Positions 1-5,800 of a stretch of DNA of 8,123 nt are shown piece after piece. Under the pieces are notes generated by a model that made no database searches, was not told the DNA's origin, and saw nothing but the letters and a program-made list of their open reading frames with translations. The translations under genes were made by a program, and so were the position numbers. Each line of letters begins with the position of its first letter. Position 1 is the stretch's first letter. Source of the stretch: an uncultured Granulicatella sp. (GTDB lineage Bacteria; Bacillota; Bacilli; Lactobacillales; Aerococcaceae); the NCBI GenBank assembly GCA_938017885.1, contig CALIJD010000299.1, positions 1-8,123 of the forward strand, in the 5' to 3' direction.

Positions 1-2
1 AA

Positions 3-65
3 GCACAAGCACTCGGCATTACGAAAGACGAATTAGTAAAAATCATCGAAGGAGGCTTCCAATAA
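3..65 (+). CDS. C-terminal end of a probable GntR/YtrA-family transcriptional regulator (partial)
   Basis: Only the last 20 codons are in the window, read in frame from base 3 to a TAA at 63-65. The peptide ends ALGITKDELVKIIEGGFQ. In short YtrA-type GntR repressors the C-terminal dimerisation helices often end in a similar 'ALG-(I/L)-(T/S)-x-(D/E)-EL' segment, and such regulators are typically encoded directly before ABC transporter genes. The stop codon shares one base with the ATG of the following ABC ATPase gene, which implies translational coupling. The DNA-binding domain lies outside the window, so the family call rests on a short tail plus context. A tail from some other helical protein is possible. 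Confidence 0.5.
   Translation, partial: AQALGITKDELVKIIEGGFQ
48..55 (+). promoter_or_regulatory. Ribosome binding site for ecsA
   Basis: GAAGGAGG lies inside the last codons of the upstream gene, nine bases before the ATG at 65. It is a near-consensus Shine-Dalgarno sequence, and it fixes the ecsA start even though the two genes overlap. Confidence 0.8.
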
Positions 66-805
66 TGAGTATTGAAGTCAAAGATTTAAAGAAGAAGTAT
101 TTCAAAAAAGAAGCGGTGAAAGGAGCAAAGTTCACGATTGAACCAGAAAGTATTATCGGGTTACTTGGACGAAATGGTGCCGGAAAGAGTACAACGATTA
201 AAACGATTATTGGGCAACTGACACCTTTTAGCGGAAGAGTGGAAGTAGAAAAACTAAGTATTCTCGAAAACCAACGTGGCTACCGTCAGTCCATTGCGGT
301 TATTCCAGAAAGTCCAGTTCTCTATGAAGAATTGACGTTTAGAGAGCACATTGAATTTGTGGCTCGTTCGTATCATCAAATGAACGAAGAAACAATGGCT
401 CATGCGATGGAACTTGTCGAAGCGTTCCGTTTAACAAAGCAATTGGATTGGTTCCCAGCGTATTTCTCAAAAGGGATGAAGCAAAAAGTATTAATCGTCT
501 GTGCGTTAATGCTAGATGTACCCGTCTATGTGGTTGATGAACCATTCTTAGGGCTCGATCCACTAGGGATTCGTACTTTACTTCGGGTCTTAAAAGAGAA
601 AAAAGAAAAGGGTGCAGCGATTTTAATGTCGACTCACGTATTAGATACTGCTGAGAAGTATTGCGATCGTTTCATCGTATTACACGAAGGTAAAGTGATT
701 GCTCAAGGCGATATCGAAGGCTTACGTGCCACTTCGAACGTTGAAGAATCTTCTTTAGAAGAAATCTACTTTGCATTAACGACAGGGGACGATGCCGATG
801 AATAG
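65..805 (+). CDS. ecsA: EcsA, ABC transporter ATP-binding protein
   Basis: This 246-residue ATPase subunit is expected to work with the EcsB membrane protein encoded next to it. Visible motifs are the Walker A box GRNGAGKST (residues 35-43), the signature region FSKGMKQK (134-141), Walker B VYVVDEP (154-160), the D-loop LGLDP (162-166) and the switch histidine H191. The segment IPESPVLYEELT around residue 82 has Glu where the Q-loop normally has Gln, and the signature departs from LSGGQ. Both departures also occur in Bacillus EcsA as I remember it, and length matches (about 247 residues). In Bacillus, ecs mutants are defective in exoprotein secretion, competence and regulated proteolysis; the transported substrate is not settled. 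The start is set by a strong ribosome site, and the 3' end overlaps ecsB. Confidence 0.93.
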   Translation: MSIEVKDLKKKYFKKEAVKGAKFTIEPESIIGLLGRNGAGKSTTIKTIIGQLTPFSGRVEVEKLSILENQRGYRQSIAVIPESPVLYEELTFREHIEFVARSYHQMNEETMAHAMELVEAFRLTKQLDWFPAYFSKGMKQKVLIVCALMLDVPVYVVDEPFLGLDPLGIRTLLRVLKEKKEKGAAILMSTHVLDTAEKYCDRFIVLHEGKVIAQGDIEGLRATSNVEESSLEEIYFALTTGDDADE

Positions 806-2030
806 TGCAGAGCTTTTTGAGACTCGAGTAAGAAAATATCAAAAAAAAAGCATGAAGTATATGCGTTATGTACTGAATGACCATTTCTTGATTGTTTTAT
901 TTTTCTTATTTGGCTTTATCATGGTGCAATATTCGAGTTGGATTCAATTGATTCGTGTGTTGGAATTACCATTGTTAGGATTGCTTGGAGCTTTACTAGC
1001 GAGTGTTCCATTCTTCGGTGGGGTAGCAACATTACTCGAACCAGCTGATGGAATCTTTTTATCGGTAGTAGGACAAGACTTTAAGGCGTATTTACAAAAA
1101 GCCATTCGTCGAAGTTGGATACTTCCGATACTTGTGATGTTGGCTTCGACAGGAATCATTTTTCCAATTGTGGCACAAGCCTTTGGAACGAACTTAAGTA
1201 TGTTCGTTAAATTATTCCTATTACAAGTGTTCTTTAAAGACTTGTTATTCCGTTGTGCGAAATACGCTTACCGTGGAGTACTTCATTTTACATGGATGGA
1301 AAAACTCGGTATATACATGATTGCAGTAGCGAACTTCTTTGGAATGTTTTTATGGATTTCTGAAGGTTGGTCAATTGTATTATTAGTTATTCCAGTACTT
1401 CTAAGTATATTTGTCGAACAATATTATGGGAAAGCAGCATTTGTGTACCAATTTGATAAAATGATTGAAATGGAATTAGAAAGACAACAACGTATTTATC
1501 GTTTATTTGCCTTATTTGTCGATGTACCAATGTTGCATAAGCCTCACGCACATCGTCGAACTTATCTCGATGGCGTATTGAAGATGCTTGTTGGGAATCA
1601 ACCTAGTGGGCATCGCTATTTAGTAAGTCGTACGGTCATACGAACAAGTCAATACATGAGTTTATTATTGCAACTGGCAGTCGTGAGCTTTGTAGTGTCG
1701 TTATTCTCACAGCCGTATTATTGGAACTTTATTGTAAACGCGTTACTTATGATGCTTTTAGGATTCCAACTTGTAGGAGTAATTCAAAGCGCGAATACAC
1801 AAAATAGTCATTTTGCCTCTCTTGTAGATAGTAACACACGTCTTCAAGATGATTTATCTGTTCTTATGTTAACAATGGTGGCATCTGGGATAGTGATTGG
1901 TATTTCTTCTGCAATTGGCATGCGTGAATTAATTGGTTTAGTAGGAATTCTTTTCTATCCGATTTTTGGAGTATTTTTTACGCAATTTTATTTACGGTAT
2001 CGATTTCTTAAGAAGAGAAGAAAAATTTAA
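798..2030 (+). CDS. ecsB: EcsB, ABC transporter membrane subunit
   Basis: This is a 410-residue polytopic membrane protein, about the length of Bacillus EcsB (408). I place the start at ATG 798 rather than the in-frame ATG at 792: AGGGGA at 784-789 is eight bases from 798 but only two from 792, and 798 gives an N terminus that lines up with Bacillus EcsB. Hydrophobic segments occur near residues 28-46, 57-79, 107-128, 134-150, 169-187, 189-206, 288-304, 309-327, 353-372 and 376-398. Between them is a charged cytoplasmic-type region at about 210-285. The motif LLEPADGIFL (79-88) resembles the conserved 'LLxEAD-xxFL' stretch of EcsB. The gene overlaps ecsA by eight bases, so the two subunits are probably co-translated. 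No ecsC follows, unlike in Bacillus. An A9 homopolymer lies in codons 15-18. Confidence 0.9.
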   Translation: MNSAELFETRVRKYQKKSMKYMRYVLNDHFLIVLFFLFGFIMVQYSSWIQLIRVLELPLLGLLGALLASVPFFGGVATLLEPADGIFLSVVGQDFKAYLQKAIRRSWILPILVMLASTGIIFPIVAQAFGTNLSMFVKLFLLQVFFKDLLFRCAKYAYRGVLHFTWMEKLGIYMIAVANFFGMFLWISEGWSIVLLVIPVLLSIFVEQYYGKAAFVYQFDKMIEMELERQQRIYRLFALFVDVPMLHKPHAHRRTYLDGVLKMLVGNQPSGHRYLVSRTVIRTSQYMSLLLQLAVVSFVVSLFSQPYYWNFIVNALLMMLLGFQLVGVIQSANTQNSHFASLVDSNTRLQDDLSVLMLTMVASGIVIGISSAIGMRELIGLVGILFYPIFGVFFTQFYLRYRFLKKRRKI

Positions 2031-2060
2031 GTTTGTAGGCTAAAAGTAGCGCACAAACTT
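2029..2060. promoter_or_regulatory. Interrupted inverted repeat after ecsB, overlapping a -35 box
   Basis: AAGTTTGT (2029-2036) pairs perfectly with ACAAACTT (2053-2060). Inside, GCTA (2039-2042) pairs with TAGC (2047-2050) around an AAAG loop, with two-base mismatches at 2037-2038 and 2051-2052 separating the stems. No T run follows on the + strand, so it is a poor intrinsic terminator. The right arm shares two bases with the -35 box of the next promoter, so it could be a protein operator, a weak or factor-assisted terminator, or mRNA 3'-end protection for ecsAB. Confidence 0.5.
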
Positions 2061-2087
2061 GACTCAAATGCTATAAAAACATAAAAT
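2059..2087 (+). promoter_or_regulatory. Sigma-A-type promoter for the phosphotransferase-trmB group
   Basis: TTGACT (2059-2064) and TAAAAT (2082-2087) are separated by exactly 17 bases. Each box differs from consensus by a single base. Transcription would start near 2094 and leave a leader of about 45 bases before the ATG at 2140. The position, in the largest gap between ecsB and the next gene, supports it. Confidence 0.65.
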
Positions 2088-2139
2088 AAAAGAATAGATT
2101 TATTGAAGGAAACAGAATTTGTCATTAGGGATGGAATAG

Positions 2140-2943
2140 ATGGAATATAACATGGACTCAGGATGGGATCTCCATCCAATTGGTGGGGACACCGGTCAAG
2201 CGTACATGGGAGTAAAAGACCATGAACGTGTATTTCTAAAGAGAAATGCTTCACCGTTTTTAGCGGTGCTATCGGGTGAAGGTATCACTCCTAAGTTAAT
2301 ATGGACCAAACGTGCGGGTAATGGTGATGTCATTACAGCTCAAGAATGGTTGTCTGGAAGATCCCTCACTAAGGAAGAAATGGGGTCCGTCGAAGTCATT
2401 GAGCTGTTAAAACAGATTCACCAATCCCCAAATCTTTTACAAATGTTACAACAAATTCAAGGGGAAGAGTATAGCACTCAAAAATTCATCGATGAATATT
2501 TAAATAATTTACAGTCAGGATTACAAACCCATCGTTTCTTAAATGAAGTATTAAATTACTTAATTGAAACAATTCCTCTTGTTAGCGAAGTTGGAAAAAC
2601 GGTTTGTCACGGGGATCTTGATCGTCGTAACTTTATGTTATCTGAAGACGAGAAGCTTTACCTAGTTGACTGGGAAATGGTTCGACTTGCTGATCCAGTT
2701 TCTGATTTGACGATGATTTTGACGCAGTACATTCCGGTTCATCAATGGGGTGAATGGTTAGATATGTATGGCTTACAACTGTCTACAAATATTTATCAAC
2801 GAATTGAATGGTATGCTCTAATGAATTGCTTGAATTATATTAAGAAAACGCACTTCGAGGGACGTTATCTTGAAATGAACGAGAAAATTCTTTTGGTGAA
2901 ATCGATTTATAATAATCGTATTGGAAAAACCACAGAAGAATAG
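2140..2943 (+). CDS. ytmP: YtmP-type phosphotransferase (aminoglycoside/choline kinase fold)
   Basis: This 267-residue protein has the kinase-like phosphotransferase fold. The catalytic loop is HGDLDRRNFM (157-166; D159 as base, N164 as metal ligand), followed by the metal-binding D177 in LVDWE. FLKRNASPF (32-40) holds the likely ATP-contacting K34, and TPKLIWTKR with GDVITAQEWL (50-71) is strongly reminiscent of Bacillus YtmP. The fold implies ATP-dependent phosphorylation of a small hydroxylated substrate (choline, thiamine or an amino sugar), but the sequence does not identify which. The start at 2140 has AGGG at 2127-2130, nine bases away, with an in-frame TAG immediately before it; M5 (ATG 2152) is an alternative. 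The gene probably heads its own transcript and lies 14 bases before trmB, as in Bacillus. Confidence 0.85.
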   Translation: MEYNMDSGWDLHPIGGDTGQAYMGVKDHERVFLKRNASPFLAVLSGEGITPKLIWTKRAGNGDVITAQEWLSGRSLTKEEMGSVEVIELLKQIHQSPNLLQMLQQIQGEEYSTQKFIDEYLNNLQSGLQTHRFLNEVLNYLIETIPLVSEVGKTVCHGDLDRRNFMLSEDEKLYLVDWEMVRLADPVSDLTMILTQYIPVHQWGEWLDMYGLQLSTNIYQRIEWYALMNCLNYIKKTHFEGRYLEMNEKILLVKSIYNNRIGKTTEE

Positions 2944-2950
2944 ACAGGAG
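2944..2950 (+). promoter_or_regulatory. Ribosome binding site selecting the TTG start of trmB
   Basis: ACAGGAG ends seven bases before the TTG at 2958. No ATG occurs near the expected N terminus, and the encoded beginning MRLRNKPWA is typical of TrmB, so this site decides a non-ATG start. Confidence 0.75.
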
Positions 2951-2957
2951 TTAGACT

Positions 2958-3626
2958 TTGAGATTAAGAAATAAACCTTGGGCAAAAGATGCTTTAGCAG
3001 CTCACCCAGAAATGGTCATCCAAGATCCAGCGCAATGGAAGGGAAGATGGCATGAACGTTTTGGCAATAGCAATCCAATTCATATCGAGATTGGTTCAGG
3101 AAAAGGCCAATTCGTGAGCGGTATGGCTCGTCAAAACCCAAACATTAACTATATTGGAATTGAAATTCAAGAAAGTGTCCTAGTAGTCGCGCTTGAAAAA
3201 GCTCTTGCAGCAGATGTTCCAAACTTACAATTATTACATGTGAACGGTGGACAAGTAACGGACTACTTCGACGATGGAGAAGTAGATCAAATTTACTTAA
3301 ACTTCTCGGATCCATGGCCAAAGAAACGTCATGCAAAACGTCGCTTGACTCATGAAAGTTTCTTAGTTGGATATGAAAAAGTATTACCACCATTTGGAGA
3401 ATTACACTTCAAGACAGATAACCGCGGATTGTTTGAATACAGCCTTGCTTCATTCTCGCAATTTGGACTTGTGTTAAAACAAGTTTGGTTAGATTTACAT
3501 CAAGTGGAATTTCCAGGAAATGTGATGACAGAATATGAAGAGAAATTTTCAGCAAAAGGTCATCCAATTTATCGTGTGGAAGTGATTTTCCCACAAGAGA
3601 GAAAAGGTTTTAAGCAACCCAAATAA
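2958..3626 (+). CDS. trmB: TrmB, tRNA (guanine-N7-)-methyltransferase
   Basis: TrmB uses S-adenosylmethionine to make 7-methylguanosine at position 46 of the tRNA variable loop, in the cytoplasm. The 222-residue protein is of usual length. It begins with the family hallmark MRLRNKPWA and has the SAM-binding loop EIGSGKGQF (44-52), E69 in GIEI, the catalytic-region motif [11 protein letters not shown] (115-125), [12 protein letters not shown] (151-162) and TEYEEKF (191-197). Residue 96 is Asn in HVNGG, where Bacillus has an acidic residue. Translation starts at TTG with a good ribosome site, which may limit yield. The C-terminal tail [10 protein letters not shown] is basic and slightly longer than in Bacillus. 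The gene lies between a ytmP-like gene and a PepSY-like gene and is probably co-transcribed with both. Confidence 0.96.
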   Translation: MRLRNKPWAKDALAAHPEMVIQDPAQWKGRWHERFGNSNPIHIEIGSGKGQFVSGMARQNPNINYIGIEIQESVLVVALEKALAADVPNLQLLHVNGGQVTDYFDDGEVDQIYLNFSDPWPKKRHAKRRLTHESFLVGYEKVLPPFGELHFKTDNRGLFEYSLASFSQFGLVLKQVWLDLHQVEFPGNVMTEYEEKFSAKGHPIYRVEVIFPQERKGFKQPK

Positions 3627-3648
3627 CACATAAAGGAGCCTGATTCAT

Positions 3649-3975
3649 ATGGGGTCAAAAAATAGTTTCAAAGGCGCAAGTTTCCTTCTAGCAGCAGGTG
3701 CTGTTATTGGAGCATGGGTCACTTCAAAATGGTTTGAACGCAGAAATGTCAATGGAGATGTTATTGTTCAAAATGTACGTAAATTATTTCAAGTCGTAGG
3801 AACCATCGAAGGCTCTTGGATTGAAATGGAACCTGTATTCGTTGATAGCCCAGAATTTTATGGGGAAGTTTATTATGGTGGAGTGACTCGCAAAGAAGAT
3901 GATGAACTTGTCCAATACGAATTTTATGCAGATGCAAAAACAGGAGCCGTTATTGATTTATACAAAATTGGATAA
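3649..3975 (+). CDS. Small membrane-anchored protein with a PepSY-like domain
   Basis: This 108-residue protein has one hydrophobic segment near the N terminus (about residues 10-24, FLLAAGAVIGAWV) flanked by Lys and Arg, followed by a soluble domain. The end, QYEFYADAKTGAVIDLYKIG, fits the PepSY pattern in which a beta strand is followed by 'DAKTG-x-V'. PepSY-like domains are known from peptidase propeptides and membrane-linked regulators and are thought to modulate proteases or bind cell-wall factors. Bacillus has a small PepSY-type gene, ytzB as I recall, in the same place before the M42 aminopeptidase. The ribosome site AAAGGAG (3632-3638) is ten bases from the ATG. I cannot tell which side of the membrane the C-terminal domain faces. 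It ends just before a hairpin that may close this transcript. Confidence 0.72.
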   Translation: MGSKNSFKGASFLLAAGAVIGAWVTSKWFERRNVNGDVIVQNVRKLFQVVGTIEGSWIEMEPVFVDSPEFYGEVYYGGVTRKEDDELVQYEFYADAKTGAVIDLYKIG

Positions 3976-3981
3976 TCAAAG

Positions 3982-4005
3982 AAAGCTGGAGGAACTCCAG
4001 CTTTT
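3982..4005 (+). terminator. Hairpin between the PepSY-like gene and pepA (weak intrinsic terminator)
   Basis: AAAGCTGGAG (3982-3991) pairs perfectly with CTCCAGCTTT (3995-4004) around a GAA loop. The T run is only four bases, mostly inside the stem, and GGCGCG follows, so termination may be incomplete. Read-through into pepA is plausible. Confidence 0.65.
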
Positions 4006-4052
4006 GGCGCGTTTATAAGATATTTTATAGAGGTAGGAAAGAAGAGGATACA

Positions 4053-5138
4053 ATGGAAGCTCATACAGAACAATTAATCAAAACGTTAACAGAAATGAAA
4101 GGGACGAGTGGGCATGAAGGCCGTATTCGTGACTTTATGAGAAGCGAATTAACACCTTTAGTAGACCGCGTGGAACAAGATGGTCTTGGCGGTATTTTTG
4201 GGGTTCGTGATAGCAAAGAAGAAGATGCACCACGCATTATGATTGCGGCGCACATGGACGAAGTTGGTTTCATGGTAACAAATATCACTCCAAACGGAAT
4301 GTTTAAAGTAAGTCCTTTAGGTGGATGGAACCCATACGTGGTTTCAGCACAACGTTTTACTTTATTAACTCGTAATGGAGACTATCCAATTATTTCTTCT
4401 TCAATCCCACCACATCTTTTACGCGCAGCTGGTGGTCAACAATCTGCTGTAAAAGTAACCGATATTTTATTCGATGCTGGATTCACTTCACGTGAAGAGG
4501 CACTTGAATATGGTTGCCGTCCTGGAGACACAATTGTTCCAGATGTAGAAACCATTTGGACTGCAAATAAGAAACGTATGATTTCTAAATCATGGGATAA
4601 TCGCTATGGATGTACAGTGGTTCTTGAGGCATTAAAAGCTGTTAAAGACGAGGAATTACCAAACACATTAATCGCAGGAGCCAACGTCCAAGAAGAAGTT
4701 GGATTACGTGGAACAGGACCAAGTGTGACGAAGTTCAATCCTGATTTATTCTTTGCGGTAGACTGCTCAGCAGCAGACGATATTAATGGTTCAAAAGAAA
4801 CGTTTGGGCACTTAGACCAAGGATTCTTATTACGTATTTTAGACCCAGGTATGGTGACTCTTCCTCGTATGAAAGAATTCCTAGAAGATACTGCATTAAC
4901 ACATAACATTCCGTTCCAATACTTTGTTTCACAAGGTGGAACAGATGCTGGTAAAGCACATTTAATGAATCAAGGAGTTCCTAGTGCAGTGATTGGGGTA
5001 TGTGCTCGTTATATTCATACACACCAAACAATGTTCTCAATTAAAGACTATGAAGCAGCACGTGAAATGGTTATTCAAACAATTCGTGCATTAGACCGTA
5101 GCACAGTAGACACTATTTTAGACGGAAGAACAAATTAA
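4053..5138 (+). CDS. pepA: Glutamyl aminopeptidase PepA, M42 family
   Basis: This 361-residue cytoplasmic metallopeptidase removes N-terminal acidic residues from peptides and contributes to peptide use. M42 enzymes bind two metal ions and assemble into tetrahedral dodecamers. Expected ligands and catalytic residues are visible: H67 and D69 in AAHMDEVG, D182 in SWDNRYG, E214 and E215 in VQEEVGLRG, D237 in VDCSA, and H322 in RYIHTHQ. The SGHEGRIRDF segment near residue 19 is also typical. Length matches lactococcal and streptococcal PepA (about 355 residues). The start follows GAGGA (4044-4048) with a short four-base spacing. The gene follows a hairpin and lies 19 bases before ytpR. The orthologue in Bacillus is ytoP. 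Confidence 0.93.
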   Translation: MEAHTEQLIKTLTEMKGTSGHEGRIRDFMRSELTPLVDRVEQDGLGGIFGVRDSKEEDAPRIMIAAHMDEVGFMVTNITPNGMFKVSPLGGWNPYVVSAQRFTLLTRNGDYPIISSSIPPHLLRAAGGQQSAVKVTDILFDAGFTSREEALEYGCRPGDTIVPDVETIWTANKKRMISKSWDNRYGCTVVLEALKAVKDEELPNTLIAGANVQEEVGLRGTGPSVTKFNPDLFFAVDCSAADDINGSKETFGHLDQGFLLRILDPGMVTLPRMKEFLEDTALTHNIPFQYFVSQGGTDAGKAHLMNQGVPSAVIGVCARYIHTHQTMFSIKDYEAAREMVIQTIRALDRSTVDTILDGRTN

Positions 5139-5157
5139 GATTAAAGAGGTACAATAT

Positions 5158-5784
5158 ATGTGGTTAAGTTTTTACAATAAAAAAGGAATCGGCGATACGT
5201 TATTATTAACAAGCGGAACTGCAAGCCGCTATGACGTCGAATATGAGAAAAAAGGAAACGTGACTCAAGTCTTTGTTCGTGAGTCAAAAGAAGTTCTAGG
5301 CTATAATATTGAAAAGATTTCTGAAGTGATTTCATTTGAAGAAGATGGACAACAAGTCTTAACTCCTGAGCAACAAGAAGTTGTAAAAGGATTGATTGAA
5401 AAAGCTGGGTTTGATGTTTCCACTTTAGATTTAACGCCGGAAGATGCACTTGTAGTTGGATACGTTGAAAGTTGTGTGGATCATGAAGATTCAGACCACC
5501 TTCATGTAACAATGACACGAGTAAGTGACTCTGAAGTGTTACAAATTGTCTGCGGAGCACCCAATGTAAAAGCAGGACAAAAAGTAGTTGTTGCAAAACC
5601 TGGTACAGTAATGCCAAGCGGTGCCATCATTTGGGCTGGAGAATTACGCGGAGTGGCTAGTCACGGAATGCTTTGCTCAGCACGTGAATTAGGATTAGAA
5701 AATGCACCAGCGAAAAAAGGAATCTTAGTTTTAGATGATGCGACTCCAGTAGGAACGTCATTTAAATCATTAAACTTACAATAA
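5158..5784 (+). CDS. ytpR: YtpR-type tRNA-binding domain protein
   Basis: This 208-residue protein has an N-terminal domain (about 1-90) of the type found in YtpR proteins (DUF4479), followed by an OB-fold tRNA-binding domain (about 95-200) like the N terminus of the phenylalanyl-tRNA synthetase beta subunit. Typical pieces are DSDHLHVTMTRV (111-122), QIVCGAPNVKAGQKVVVA (129-146) and GVASHGMLCSARELGL (165-180). It has no synthetase catalytic region, so it is a free-standing protein and not a PheT fragment. The exact job is unknown; a role in tRNA or other nucleic-acid handling is inferred from the fold. AAAGAGGT at 5143-5150 is seven bases before the ATG. In Bacillus and Listeria the gene also lies between the M42 peptidase and murC. 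Confidence 0.9.
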   Translation: MWLSFYNKKGIGDTLLLTSGTASRYDVEYEKKGNVTQVFVRESKEVLGYNIEKISEVISFEEDGQQVLTPEQQEVVKGLIEKAGFDVSTLDLTPEDALVVGYVESCVDHEDSDHLHVTMTRVSDSEVLQIVCGAPNVKAGQKVVVAKPGTVMPSGAIIWAGELRGVASHGMLCSARELGLENAPAKKGILVLDDATPVGTSFKSLNLQ

Positions 5785-5790
5785 AGGAGG
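5783..5790 (+). promoter_or_regulatory. Ribosome binding site for the 267-residue unknown gene
   Basis: AAAGGAGG overlaps the ytpR stop codon and lies ten bases before the ATG at 5801. A strong site like this argues that the following unrecognised reading frame is really translated. Confidence 0.8.
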
Positions 5791-5800
5791 ATACGGAGTC

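Noticed and set aside
792..797. ATG at 792 as the ecsB start
   Set aside because: The ribosome site AGGGGA would be only two bases away. ATG 798 has eight-base spacing and matches the Bacillus EcsB N terminus better.
4004..4030. Possible promoter TTGGCG with TATTTT or TTATAG before pepA
   Set aside because: Spacings are 11 or 15 bases and the boxes are poor, so I could not support it.
4604..4909. 101-codon minus-strand frame inside pepA
   Set aside because: It overlaps the metal-binding core of a clear M42 peptidase and shows no recognisable domain, so it is an antisense shadow.
5141..5617. 158-codon open frame on the minus strand across ytpR, rich in Leu and Gln
   Set aside because: It lies opposite a well-supported gene, has no family motif, and its composition is what antisense reading of Lys- and Glu-rich codons produces.
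5158..5784. ytpR as a truncated phenylalanyl-tRNA synthetase beta gene
   Set aside because: The distinct N-terminal domain, full-length YtpR match and conserved neighbourhood show an intact free-standing protein.
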